Of a stretch of DNA of 64,000 nt, positions 51,594 to 59,826 are shown in pieces. The notes under the pieces were generated by a model, which ran no database searches, was not told where the DNA came from, and saw only the letters and a list, made by a program, of their open reading frames with translations. The translations under genes were made by a program, and so were the position numbers. This DNA comes from a virus. Location: IMG/VR virus record IMGVR_UViG_3300023174_000042, positions 124,001-188,000 of that record; one strand, written 5' to 3'. Every line of letters starts with the position of its first letter. Positions within the stretch are counted from its first letter, which is position 1.

Positions 51594-53063
51594 ATGTCAA
51601 TTATTAATTCCTACTTCAGTAGAAACAACACAATAGTATACGATAGTTATGTAAATACAGGAAGAAACCCTGTAATGCAACTCTACTATGGCGATGGGGG
51701 AATTGCAAACCCTGTTGGATATTCAAGATTTATATTTGATTTAAATTTAGATTTATTACGAGAAAAAATTGCAAACGGCACAATTTCTACAAATTGTCAA
51801 AATAGTCAAATAACTCATGTCTTGAAAATGACAAACACGTCTTCATTCAATGAAGAATTACTTAATACATCTATGCCAGATGGAAGTATGAGAGCAACCT
51901 CTTTTGATTTAATTTTATTTAGAATACCCCCAAAAAATTTCAACCCGGCTTTTCCGCAACATTGGGATGAAGGTGTGGGATATGATTTTTATGATGTTCC
52001 TGATGTATTAGGACCAAACAGGGCTTACTCTGATAGACCATCGAATTGGTTTGAAACAACAACAATCAACACTTGGGAGGAACCAGGAATTTATAATAAC
52101 AGAAATGGTGGATTGGTTCCATTTTCGGCAATTACAATTATTGACATTCAACACTTTGAATTTGGAAATGAAGATATTGAATTTGATATGACACAAGAAA
52201 TTAATGATGTGTTAAGTGGTGTGATTCAAAACCCAACGGGTTGGGGAATTGCGTATTTGCCACAAGTAGAAAATTTATCAGGAACAACTGGAACATATTC
52301 AGTTGGTTTTTTTACCCGTCATACTCAAACTTTTTATGAACCATATTTGTTAACCACATATAACGATTTAATCGAAGACGATAGAAATAATTTTTCTATG
52401 GGAAGGTCAAATAAATTATATTTATACATTTATGAAAACGGCGATTTTATTAATTTGGACCACACTCCTTTGGTGTCAATTTCCGATTCACAAGGAACAC
52501 CAATACAAGGTCTTCAAAATCTTCAAACATGTTTAAGAACCAGAGGTGTTTATGAAGTTACATTACCACCACTAATTGGGTATCACACACCTTGTATGTT
52601 TACAGATACTTGGTCAAACATAGAATTAAATGGTTTTAATTTGCCAAACCAAATTAACGAATTTACCGTATATCCATTTAAAAAATCAATTCAAATTGGA
52701 ACAAATACAAATGACCCTTCGCAATATGGGTTTTCTTATTATGGATTAAAGCAAAATGAAAAAATATTAAACACAGACGTTAGAAAAGTAGGGGTTATTA
52801 TAAAACAAGCATATACAACAAATAAACAACTTCCTAATGTTGATGGTCAATATAGAGTTTATGTAAAAGAGGGGACTACTGAAGTCATCGTTCAAGATTG
52901 GACAACTTTAAATAGAACGCCAAATGAATACTATTTTATATTTGACACAAGAGATAAAATACCAAATGAATACTTTGTGGATATTAAAGTAACAACATCA
53001 GGTCAAATAAATGTTTATAAACAACAAATTAATTTCTTTATTGTGAATGTTAAATCAGAATAA
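51594..53063 (+). CDS. Virion structural protein, DNRLRE-like N-terminus
   Basis: 489 aa. Residues 1-250 are a beta domain starting SRNNTIVYDSYVNTGRNPVM and including YSRFIFDLNLDLLREKI and NTWEEPGIY, a pattern similar to DNRLRE-type structural domains that bridge surface appendages. Residues 260-489 form one or two Ig-like sandwiches (KLYLYIYENGDFINLD; DIKVTTSGQINVYKQQINFF). Cytoplasmic assembly is expected, with no signal peptide. Located after the gp5-like gene, so a tail or baseplate appendage is likely. Confidence 0.55.
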   Translation: MSIINSYFSRNNTIVYDSYVNTGRNPVMQLYYGDGGIANPVGYSRFIFDLNLDLLREKIANGTISTNCQNSQITHVLKMTNTSSFNEELLNTSMPDGSMRATSFDLILFRIPPKNFNPAFPQHWDEGVGYDFYDVPDVLGPNRAYSDRPSNWFETTTINTWEEPGIYNNRNGGLVPFSAITIIDIQHFEFGNEDIEFDMTQEINDVLSGVIQNPTGWGIAYLPQVENLSGTTGTYSVGFFTRHTQTFYEPYLLTTYNDLIEDDRNNFSMGRSNKLYLYIYENGDFINLDHTPLVSISDSQGTPIQGLQNLQTCLRTRGVYEVTLPPLIGYHTPCMFTDTWSNIELNGFNLPNQINEFTVYPFKKSIQIGTNTNDPSQYGFSYYGLKQNEKILNTDVRKVGVIIKQAYTTNKQLPNVDGQYRVYVKEGTTEVIVQDWTTLNRTPNEYYFIFDTRDKIPNEYFVDIKVTTSGQINVYKQQINFFIVNVKSE

Positions 53064-53068
53064 AGAGA

Positions 53069-53076
53069 TATTTATA
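53069..53076 (+). promoter_or_regulatory. Late-type box TATTTATA
   Basis: Twelve bases before the ATG at 53089. Confidence 0.55.
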
Positions 53077-53088
53077 AAATAAAATATT

Positions 53089-53466
53089 ATGGCAGTACAA
53101 AATTTTGAACTATGTTTTCAACCAGGTGTTTTTGTTGCGGTAAATGATTTCGGAGTAATTCCCGCCCCAACAACAGGTGAAACTTATTCTATCACTTTAT
53201 CGGGAACAACATATTGTGCAACCTTAGTTGGGGGATTACCATCAGGACCACCATACACTTTAGGAACTCTTTTTGATTCTTGTTTTGAATGTAGTCAAAG
53301 TATACCTTCATCGGCAAACACAGAATACACACTTTGTTTAAGAGATTGTAGCGGAAACACAATCAGTTTGAGCATGCCACATCCAGTGGCAACAAACGAA
53401 TACGGAAACGAAGTAACACAATTAAACGCAGTTCAATTGGGAGGACAAAACGGACTTTATAATTAA
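53089..53466 (+). CDS. Small beta-rich Cys-containing virion protein
   Basis: 125 aa. MAVQNFELCFQPGVFVAVND opens a beta domain with six cysteines (FDSCFECSQ; LCLRDCSGN) and many Thr/Ser/Gly turns. Similar in style to the small 12663-12965 protein but without clear identity. Followed 10 bases later by the basic 53477 gene. Decoration or tail-tip function is possible. Confidence 0.45.
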   Translation: MAVQNFELCFQPGVFVAVNDFGVIPAPTTGETYSITLSGTTYCATLVGGLPSGPPYTLGTLFDSCFECSQSIPSSANTEYTLCLRDCSGNTISLSMPHPVATNEYGNEVTQLNAVQLGGQNGLYN

Positions 53467-53476
53467 AAAAATTATT

Positions 53477-53920
53477 ATGAACAATTTAAACAGAATTATC
53501 AAAAAGGTTATTAAAGAAACATCTGAAGAACATTCTTCAAGATATATGTTTTTTTCAAATTTAGAACAAATGAGAAGACAATGTGATTTATTGTTGGATT
53601 TAGACCATGATATGGTTGAAGAAATTTTAGAAAATGGTCACGATTGGGCTCAAGATCATATTAGTGAGGCAAAAAACAACATGGATCAAGTTTTTGATTT
53701 TTTGATGAATGAATTAGAAGGTGAAAATCACTCTGATGATATGATGACCGAGGGTAGAAAAAAAACAGGAACAAAACTTTGTGCTAGAGGTTTAGCCTCC
53801 GCCAAAGCAAAATATGAGGTTCACCCCTCAGCTTATAGTAATGGTCACGCTGTCCAAGTCTGCAAAGGAAAAATCAAAGGACTTGACGGAAAAAGAAAGT
53901 GTTCAGGAGCATTTTGTTAA
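53477..53920 (+). CDS. Candidate internal head protein with basic Cys-containing C-terminus
   Basis: 147 aa. The N-terminus MNNLNRIIKKVIKE|TSEE is nearly the same as that of the 54439-55209 protein and ends in an IxE site, the layout of T4 capsid-targeting peptides removed by gp21. A central acidic helix (30-85) is followed by a basic C-terminal domain, KLCARGLASAKAKYEVHPSA then YSNGHAVQVCKG. This domain, found in many viruses, is of unknown function. The basic domain could bind DNA in the head. Targeting is inferred from the sequence match only. Confidence 0.6.
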   Translation: MNNLNRIIKKVIKETSEEHSSRYMFFSNLEQMRRQCDLLLDLDHDMVEEILENGHDWAQDHISEAKNNMDQVFDFLMNELEGENHSDDMMTEGRKKTGTKLCARGLASAKAKYEVHPSAYSNGHAVQVCKGKIKGLDGKRKCSGAFC

Positions 53921-53946
53921 AAAAAAAGATTAATATCTTTTTTTTT
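53921..53946 (+). terminator. Weak A/T-only hairpin, possible terminator
   Basis: AAAAAAAGAT / ATCTTTTTTT can pair around TAAT and is followed by a T-run. It has no GC pairs beyond one, so termination is uncertain. Confidence 0.35.
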
Positions 53947-53967
53947 GTATTTTTATGTTTATCCGTA

Positions 53968-53975
53968 TATTTATT
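53968..53975 (+). promoter_or_regulatory. Late-type box TATTTATT
   Basis: Ends 3 bases before the ATG at 53979, supporting that start over the upstream in-frame ATG at 53955, which would translate the box. Confidence 0.5.
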
Positions 53976-53978
53976 AGT

Positions 53979-54467
53979 ATGGATCAACAATGTAGTAAAT
54001 GTGGAAAAATAAAATCTGTAGTTGATTTTTATAAAACTCAAAGAGGAAATAGATGTAAAGAATGTATTTTAAAAGTGACACGAGATTATAAAAGAAGAAA
54101 AAGATTAGATCCAGAACACAGAAAAAAAGAAGGAATCTTACAAAAAGAAAGAAGAGTTAGATTATGGCAAAACACTCTTATTCATGATTCAAAACATAGA
54201 AAAATAGAATGCACATTAACAGTCGACGATATCAATAAAATGTTTGATAACCAAAATGGTTTATGTTATTGGTTTAAAATACCACTCATACCCTCTGATA
54301 AAACAAAACATCCTCAACAACCGTCGTTAGATAGGTTGGATAGAAATAAAGGATATACCAAAGATAACGTTGTTTTATGTTGTTACTCAGCAAATATTGG
54401 TAGAAATGAAAATGATCAAGAAACTTGGGAAGAATTTGTTAAAAATTTGTTTTTAAATTGCCAATAA
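53979..54467 (+). CDS. HNH-type endonuclease with N-terminal zinc ribbon
   Basis: 162 aa from 53979. A zinc ribbon CSKCGKIKSVVDFYKTQRGN then RCKEC is followed by a basic helix. The nuclease core has GLCYWFKIPL and PSLDRLDRNKGYTKDNVVLC, then YSANIGRNEND. This matches the HNH-like group with 'DRxDxxxGYxxxNV..C..xN', common in free-standing phage homing endonucleases. The 3' end overlaps the convergent 54439 gene by 29 bases. Probably a mobile gene inserted among structural genes. Confidence 0.75.
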   Translation: MDQQCSKCGKIKSVVDFYKTQRGNRCKECILKVTRDYKRRKRLDPEHRKKEGILQKERRVRLWQNTLIHDSKHRKIECTLTVDDINKMFDNQNGLCYWFKIPLIPSDKTKHPQQPSLDRLDRNKGYTKDNVVLCCYSANIGRNENDQETWEEFVKNLFLNCQ

Positions 54468-55209
54468 TTTTAGAAATTAAAATATCTTCTTTGATATTTT
54501 TCTTTGGTTTATAACTTGTCATTACAGGTTTTTGACCTTTTCCTGTTTGAGTATCTTTCTTTTCGGCCCTTCTTTTTTGTTGACATGCCGCTCTTTTTTG
54601 AGAATCACTCATTTTGCCAGCAACACCGGCCGCTCTACACTTAGGATAAGCACCTTTTGACGTGTCTTGTCTTCCACAGGGGGGATGTTTTCCATCGACT
54701 TTACGACAAATATTAACCCATGGACCTTTTGGTTGAGAAGATCCTTTAGGTTTCTTCTTTTTACCAAACCAAACCGCTAAATCTTCATTCAAAACTCCTT
54801 TATCTGCAACTTCAAACCATTCATTAAATGGAACTTTTTTTGTGTATGGATCCATTTTTTCTTTAAATGATGCCTCTTTGCTGTTTTCAAAATATTGGTT
54901 TATAATATTTCCGTCATCATCTGAAAATGTTGAGTAGGGATTTCGTTTAATAAAATCTTGTATTTTAGCCGCAGTTCTTTCAAGATCACGAATTTGACTT
55001 CTTCTTAAATCCCAACTTTTATCATAACTATCATATTGAACTAATGGGCTTTTGTAATTAGAAACTGCTTGTGTAAATGGTTGTAAAGATTCACCTGACC
55101 AAGGTCTTAGTCCTGGTTGAACAGGTGCGATATAACTCCCTCTTCCTCCCGTACTGTCACCAGTTGATTCTTTAATGACTTTTTTAATTATTTGATCTAA
55201 TTTATTCAT
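54439..55209 (-). CDS. Candidate internal head protein with DUF5872-like basic domain
   Basis: 256 aa. MNKLDQIIKKVIKE|STGD shares its first 14 residues with the 53477 protein and ends in IxE, a likely prohead-protease site. Residues 150-230 contain GPWVNICRKVDGKHPPCGRQ, then GAYPKCRAAGVAGKMSDSQK and RAACQQKRRAEKK. This basic Cys-containing domain is of the DUF5872 type seen in phages and large viruses. Net basic, so DNA binding in the capsid is plausible. Late-type box 11 bases upstream. Confidence 0.65.
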   Translation of the reverse strand: MNKLDQIIKKVIKESTGDSTGGRGSYIAPVQPGLRPWSGESLQPFTQAVSNYKSPLVQYDSYDKSWDLRRSQIRDLERTAAKIQDFIKRNPYSTFSDDDGNIINQYFENSKEASFKEKMDPYTKKVPFNEWFEVADKGVLNEDLAVWFGKKKKPKGSSQPKGPWVNICRKVDGKHPPCGRQDTSKGAYPKCRAAGVAGKMSDSQKRAACQQKRRAEKKDTQTGKGQKPVMTSYKPKKNIKEDILISKIIGNLKTNF

Positions 55210-55220
55210 TTGATTATAAT

Positions 55221-55228
55221 TATAAATA
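55221..55228 (-). promoter_or_regulatory. Late-type box TATTTATA
   Basis: Eleven bases before the ATG at 55209 on the minus strand. Confidence 0.55.
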
Positions 55229-55243
55229 TCTTATATTTGAGTT

Positions 55244-55453
55244 ATGGAACAAGAAAATAAAAATTTTGGTAATTTGTTCAATACAATTGACTTACTAAAT
55301 GAAGACCACTTAGAGTTAATTTTATCTACAATGGATGACGAACACGCTCTCTATTACTTAATTGAAGCCGTTAAATGTGCCCATAGAAAAGGATCTTTTT
55401 CTATTGGAGAAACAGAAGTGATTTCAAAATCAATTAGAACTTTATTAAAGTAA
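55244..55453 (+). CDS. Small helical protein, unknown
   Basis: 69 aa, acidic and helical: LFNTIDLLNEDHLELILSTM, ALYYLIEAVKCAHRKG. It stands alone on the plus strand between two minus-strand genes and overlaps the 3' end of the HNH gene by 9 bases. No clear box; the divergent 55221-55244 spacer is A/T-rich. Function unknown. Confidence 0.4.
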   Translation: MEQENKNFGNLFNTIDLLNEDHLELILSTMDDEHALYYLIEAVKCAHRKGSFSIGETEVISKSIRTLLK

Positions 55454-56131
55454 TTTATTTGATTTTTTAATATTATCAACACTCCACATAGGTTGTAAAT
55501 TATCTAAAGACCAACATTTCATAAATTCATTATCACCAATTTCTTTTATGTTATATAATGAAATTGGGTGTTTGTGGTCTACATGCCAATCCCCATAATT
55601 ATCCCAAGTCATTTCATCACTAAATTGTTTTTCTAAATGATTTATTAATTGTTCAGGTGTGTATTTTAATATCTCAAAATAGTGTCCATTTTTTTTAATA
55701 TTATTTTCTTTTAATACTTGATAAATTGCGGTTCTGAAATTACTGATTAGTTTATAGAGGGGGTCATTTGATTTACGAGTTTTTTCGTAATTTCTTTTAG
55801 TTTCACGGATTTTATCAGCATTTTTTTCACGGTATTTTTTAAGATATTCTTTTCTGTGTTCTTTGTTATTTTCATACCAATTTTCATAATTTTTTCTTTT
55901 ACGTTGTTTAGTTTTTGGTTTAGATTCGTATTTCTTCATCGCAACTTCTCTACCCCCAATAAATCTTCTACCTGATGGACCTAAATTAACTCCATTTTCT
56001 TTTAAAATTCGCAAAACAATTTGTTTATTTAAACCAACTTTTTTGGATATACTATGTGAACCTAAAAGCTCATCGTTGTACATGTTAACAATTGTTTCTA
56101 TCGTTTCTTGAGTTGGGATGTACTTCTTCAT
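55445..56131 (-). CDS. HNH endonuclease with N-terminal HTH, next to the capsid gene
   Basis: 228 aa from the ATG at 56131 (MKKYIPTQETIE), chosen because the longer frame to 56167 would translate the TATTTATA box. Residues 5-45 form an HTH (SISKKVGLNKQIVLRILKEN). Residues 75-125 are a Lys/Arg/Glu-rich charged helix of the NUMOD-like DNA-contact type. Residues 160-228 hold the HNH core: MTWDNYGDWHVDHKHPISLY and CWSLDNLQPMWSVDNIKKSN. A typical free-standing homing endonuclease beside gp23, a common insertion site. Confidence 0.85.
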   Translation of the reverse strand: MKKYIPTQETIETIVNMYNDELLGSHSISKKVGLNKQIVLRILKENGVNLGPSGRRFIGGREVAMKKYESKPKTKQRKRKNYENWYENNKEHRKEYLKKYREKNADKIRETKRNYEKTRKSNDPLYKLISNFRTAIYQVLKENNIKKNGHYFEILKYTPEQLINHLEKQFSDEMTWDNYGDWHVDHKHPISLYNIKEIGDNEFMKCWSLDNLQPMWSVDNIKKSNKLL

Positions 56132-56135
56132 ATAA

Positions 56136-56143
56136 TATAAATA
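56136..56143 (-). promoter_or_regulatory. Late-type box TATTTATA
   Basis: Four bases before the ATG at 56131; short-spacing class. Confidence 0.45.
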
Positions 56144-56185
56144 TATTATATTTAACCAAAAAATCAATTGTTTTTTTATTATAAT

Positions 56186-56215
56186 AAAAAAGGTCAGATT
56201 TCTCTGACCTTTTTT
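56186..56215. terminator. Rho-independent terminator after the major capsid gene
   Basis: A 13-bp perfect stem AAAAAAGGTCAGA / TCTGACCTTTTTT with a 4-base loop, T-run on both strands. On the minus strand it follows gp23 and precedes the HNH gene. Confidence 0.9.
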
Positions 56216-56235
56216 GTGATTATTTAAAGATTTGA

Positions 56236-58143
56236 TTATCTCAATTCTCTTAAATCGAATGTACGAACTCCATCAACTGTAATTCTGGCATAGAACCTGT
56301 TATTTACCATCTTCTTCGCGTATCTGGTCATAATACCTTTGATTGGCGTGAAGTTGAATGGGTTATACATTGTAGGTGTCAATTGTAGAGGAACATACGG
56401 TGCGTAGATGTAACCTGTGTCTAACAATGAAGTTCCTTTGTGTCCAATCAAAACTTGGTTTGCTGGGAAGTAAGGATCACGATAAACTTGGTAACGTCCA
56501 GACAATGTACCAACTCTTTCAATACCCATGTTGTATTGGTCTTGATCAGGAGCCGCGTTAGATACGTGGAAGTATTCTAAATCGTCAAAGATAGCAGAAA
56601 CCTCAGAAGAAACAACGATCCAGTTAGCACCACCTCTCAAAGTAGATTTGTGGATTTGTGCTGACAATTGGTTAATTGCTGTAATCAAAGTTTGGTTCCA
56701 GTCTTTTTGAGTGTAAGATGTTGTAGATCCAACTCTTCTCCATCCGTTGTAGTCCCAACGTAATTGCCATGCGGCACCTTTACGTAGGTCACGTAAGATC
56801 TCACGGTCAATTTCAGCCGCAACTTGTTCTGACAACAACGCTGTCAATTCAGCTTCAGCATCGATGTTATGGAATGCGGCAACGTCTTGTGCTAATTCAG
56901 GAGACCATTGTGCTCTTAGTTTTCTTTCTGTAACAGATACAGTTACTGACTCAAGGTCAAAAGAAACCTCACCAATTTGATCTTCGAATTCCATTTCAGC
57001 ATATCTTCTATACCAAGCCAAGAATGAACCACCAGAAGTACCTGAATAAATAGTAGTTCCTGTGTAACCATCCAATGATGTTGAGTTACAATCAGCACAT
57101 ACTGGACAAGATAAATCTACTTCAAGGTAGATACAACCGTCTTGTGAGCAAACGTTGTTATAATTACCACCATCACCAATGTTTGTACCGTTAGCACTTC
57201 CGCTATTTCCAAAGACAGTTGCGGTATTAGTACTTGTAGGTGTAACAATTCCTTGTCCGTAAATTTGAGTTACAACTCTAAACAATAGAGGAACAAATAC
57301 AGTTTGATTGTTATAAGTACTTGTAAATACATTACAAGGTGTAGTTGATGCAGAAATAACTGAAGTTCCATAGATTCTTAGATCGGAAAGGAAAGATTCA
57401 GTATCCATTTCGTTACCATCTGGTCCGATAAGTTTTCCTGTACCAGCATTAGCGAAACCACAAAGTTTCATAAGAACTTTTCTTGTGTTTCCAGAATATT
57501 CAGTTAAAGTCGCATCAACTAAACTACTACCAGCCCATTTTTGTACCGTAGTGTTAGCGGTTACTGCAGTCCACTTACCTTTAGAGTAGTCAAACAATCC
57601 TGGAGGATCTAATCCTGCCTCATTTCCTTCGTAGAATAAATCGTAAAGATCTTTTTTGTAAGGATAAGGACCATTTGGTGGATAACCAGCGTTTACATCG
57701 TTTGGTCCGTTTGGAGCTCCATAAGGTGCATAGTGATCACCACCAGCATTTGCAACTCCGGTTGAAGGGTATCCGTTAGCGTCTAATGAAGATGGGTTTT
57801 GATATCCTTGGATTCTTGGTACAAAATAGAACAATTTACCGATAGGTAAATTCATAGCTTGTACAGATACGATGTCGTTAGCCAACAATTTAGAGAATAC
57901 ACGTCTTACGATTGGGAAAACAACTGTTTCAAATGCTCCGTTAGAAGTACCATCTGAAGATGCTTCGTTAATCAAGAAAGATGCTTGGTTCTCATATAAT
58001 TGAGCTACGTTTTCTTTTAGGTGGCCTTTAAGACCTTCAAGGAACCCTAATTTGTCCCATTTGTTAATTGTGTCTTCTTTGATAACTTTAAGGTGTTTTA
58101 ACCCGATGTTACCTACAAGACCTGATTCTAATAATGCTCCCAT
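56236..58143 (-). CDS. 23: Major capsid protein (T4 gp23-like)
   Basis: 635 aa against 521 for T4 gp23. The N-terminal propeptide ends FLINE|ASSDG with E60 at the predicted gp21-type cleavage site; T4 gp23 is cut at a comparable place (about residue 65). FPIVRRVFSKLLANDIVSVQ and AMNLPIGKLFYF start the HK97-type body. KLRAQWSPELAQDVAAFHNI and TLRGGANWIVVSSEVSAIFD are diagnostic of the gp23 family, and the end is RFYARITVDGVRTFDLREL. An insertion around 310-370 has CSQDGC and CPVCADC, unusual for gp23. Richer in CGT Arg codons than other genes, consistent with very high expression. Confidence 0.95.
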   Translation of the reverse strand: MGALLESGLVGNIGLKHLKVIKEDTINKWDKLGFLEGLKGHLKENVAQLYENQASFLINEASSDGTSNGAFETVVFPIVRRVFSKLLANDIVSVQAMNLPIGKLFYFVPRIQGYQNPSSLDANGYPSTGVANAGGDHYAPYGAPNGPNDVNAGYPPNGPYPYKKDLYDLFYEGNEAGLDPPGLFDYSKGKWTAVTANTTVQKWAGSSLVDATLTEYSGNTRKVLMKLCGFANAGTGKLIGPDGNEMDTESFLSDLRIYGTSVISASTTPCNVFTSTYNNQTVFVPLLFRVVTQIYGQGIVTPTSTNTATVFGNSGSANGTNIGDGGNYNNVCSQDGCIYLEVDLSCPVCADCNSTSLDGYTGTTIYSGTSGGSFLAWYRRYAEMEFEDQIGEVSFDLESVTVSVTERKLRAQWSPELAQDVAAFHNIDAEAELTALLSEQVAAEIDREILRDLRKGAAWQLRWDYNGWRRVGSTTSYTQKDWNQTLITAINQLSAQIHKSTLRGGANWIVVSSEVSAIFDDLEYFHVSNAAPDQDQYNMGIERVGTLSGRYQVYRDPYFPANQVLIGHKGTSLLDTGYIYAPYVPLQLTPTMYNPFNFTPIKGIMTRYAKKMVNNRFYARITVDGVRTFDLRELR

Positions 58144-58169
58144 TTTTTTTGGTTTTTATTATTTATTGT

Positions 58170-59693
58170 TTATTTTATTTTTGTCATCAAATCCTTCATT
58201 CTCAAGAATTGTGGATTTTCATACGTTTTTGATTCAATTAAATTCGCTGATGAACCTGTAGAGACAGTTTTATTCACAGTTCTTTCGATTGATTCGTTTA
58301 TTGAGTTTTCTGTACTTACACCATTTCCTAATTCATTTTTAATGGTTCTGTAAAGATTTTTTGATTCTTTCAAAGATTCAACATTATCAAATCTTTTAAG
58401 AATGTTTATTTTTTCTTGTTTTGTTGTTGAATGTTCAGTAAACAATCTTGTTGAGTAAGCCAAGTTGGAATTAAAAACAGCAACTTCGTTCAATTTTGTT
58501 CTAAACACATCAAGAGCTTTTCTGTATTCTTCATTTTTTTCTCTCAAAGTGTTTATTTCATTTGATTCAGAAAGATTAAATGGATTAAACTCCATGTTTC
58601 TGTTGTTTAATCTTGCTTTTCTAAGACCACGGCTACCATCCTTAGATCCATTACCCAATGTTCTTGAAGCTTCTTTAGTTTCGGCTTTTTTAGTTTGGTG
58701 TTTTTTTCCTTCATAGTCTTTATAGTGACCTTTAACGTCTCCTAATTTTTGACCTTTTGATCTCTTATAATCACCTTTGTTTCCTCCCCACTGTTTTTCT
58801 TCTTTATATTCAAATTTGGCTTTTCCTGTTCCCATCGCTTTAGTACCTTTTCCAAAAGCTTCTTTTCTTTTTTCATCAAAACCTCCATTCATGTTAGGTT
58901 TTTTGTCGTAGTTAAACTTGGGACCTTTTCCAATACCAACACCTTTAGCTTTAATTGCTTTTTTAACTGATTCCATAACTGAGTCATAATCTTCCTCCAT
59001 GTCATCCATTTCCTCCATGTCATCCATTTCCTCCATGTCATCCATGTCATCCATTTCCATCATGTCATCCATTTCCATCATGTCATCCATTTCCATCATG
59101 TTATCGTCTTCATCCATTTCTATTTCATAGACAGTATCTTCTTCAGATTCTTCATCCATTTCTATTTCATAGATTGTTTCACCATCATGATCTTCCATAA
59201 ACTCATCGTCCATTTCCATCATATGGTCTTCTTCTGATTCTCCCAAATGGATCATATACTCATTATCACCATCAGTTAGGTGAATGTTTTCACCTTCTTT
59301 TTTAACAACGATTCCGTCTTGATCTCCCATGGCTTTAAAAACTCTTAAGACTTCCGCGTCAGACGCTCCAGTCATATCAATAGTTTCATCTTCCATGTCT
59401 TCATCTTCCATGTCTTCATCTTCCATGTCTTCATCTTCCATGTCCATGTCTTCATCATCCATTTCCATTTCGTCTTCAGTTCCCATGTCGTCATCTTCTG
59501 GCGTGTTATCAACTTCGACTTCATCGTCTTCAACCTCTTCTTCATCTTGTTCTCTAAGAGATTCTTTTACTAATTGTCTGATTTCTTCACTCATTGTAGA
59601 ATGAAGTATTCCTTTTGCATTTTCTTGTAGAGTTTCTTCCAAATTCTTGATTTGAAAAAGAGCATCTTCTACTACATTTCTGTTATTTGTCAT
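58170..59693 (-). CDS. 22: Prohead scaffold/core protein (gp22-like) with Met-Asp repeats
   Basis: 507 aa, mostly helical and very acidic in its first half. It lies between the protease and capsid genes, as gene 22 does in T4. Residues 60-100 (EDMEDEDMEDEDM) and 190-235 (MEMDDMMEMDDM; DDMEEMDDMEEM) are tandem repeats; 240-350 is basic and Gly/Lys-rich; 375-507 is a coiled-coil-like C-terminus (LREKNEEYRKALDVF) with several LxE/IxE sites (LVKE, NLIE). T4 gp22 is about 269 aa, so this is much enlarged. Expected to be degraded by the prohead protease. TATTTATT box 22 bases upstream. Confidence 0.85.
   Translation of the reverse strand: MTNNRNVVEDALFQIKNLEETLQENAKGILHSTMSEEIRQLVKESLREQDEEEVEDDEVEVDNTPEDDDMGTEDEMEMDDEDMDMEDEDMEDEDMEDEDMEDETIDMTGASDAEVLRVFKAMGDQDGIVVKKEGENIHLTDGDNEYMIHLGESEEDHMMEMDDEFMEDHDGETIYEIEMDEESEEDTVYEIEMDEDDNMMEMDDMMEMDDMMEMDDMDDMEEMDDMEEMDDMEEDYDSVMESVKKAIKAKGVGIGKGPKFNYDKKPNMNGGFDEKRKEAFGKGTKAMGTGKAKFEYKEEKQWGGNKGDYKRSKGQKLGDVKGHYKDYEGKKHQTKKAETKEASRTLGNGSKDGSRGLRKARLNNRNMEFNPFNLSESNEINTLREKNEEYRKALDVFRTKLNEVAVFNSNLAYSTRLFTEHSTTKQEKINILKRFDNVESLKESKNLYRTIKNELGNGVSTENSINESIERTVNKTVSTGSSANLIESKTYENPQFLRMKDLMTKIK
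58985..59110 (-). repeat. Tandem repeat encoding (MMEMDD / MEEMDD)n
   Basis: 18-base units such as TCATCCATTTCCTCCATG (plus-strand reading) repeated several times with minor change. They encode alternating Met/Asp/Glu in the scaffold. Confidence 0.9.
59385..59465 (-). repeat. Tandem repeat encoding (EDEDM)n
   Basis: Near-perfect 15-base repeats TCTTCATCTTCCATG (plus-strand reading), four copies in a row. Their identity suggests recent slippage. Confidence 0.85.
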
Positions 59694-59715
59694 ACTTTTT
59701 ATAAAATATTTTTCT

Positions 59716-59723
59716 AATAAATA
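59716..59723 (-). promoter_or_regulatory. Late-type box TATTTATT
   Basis: 22 bases before the scaffold ATG at 59693; the widest spacing apart from the long fibre. Confidence 0.5.
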
Positions 59724-59762
59724 TCAATAAAAAAGAAAAAGTTATTGTTTTTTTAAATAAAA

Positions 59763-59797
59763 CAAAAAAAAAAGGGAAAAGACTATTGTCTCTTCCC
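59763..59797 (-). terminator. Rho-independent terminator after the protease operon
   Basis: GGGAAAAGAC / GTCTCTTCCC stem (one mismatch) with a run of A on the plus strand, read as a T-run on the minus strand. It separates gp21 and its small follower from gp22. Confidence 0.8.
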
Positions 59798-59826
59798 AAT
59801 TTTTTTTAAGTTAAAAAGTTAATTTT

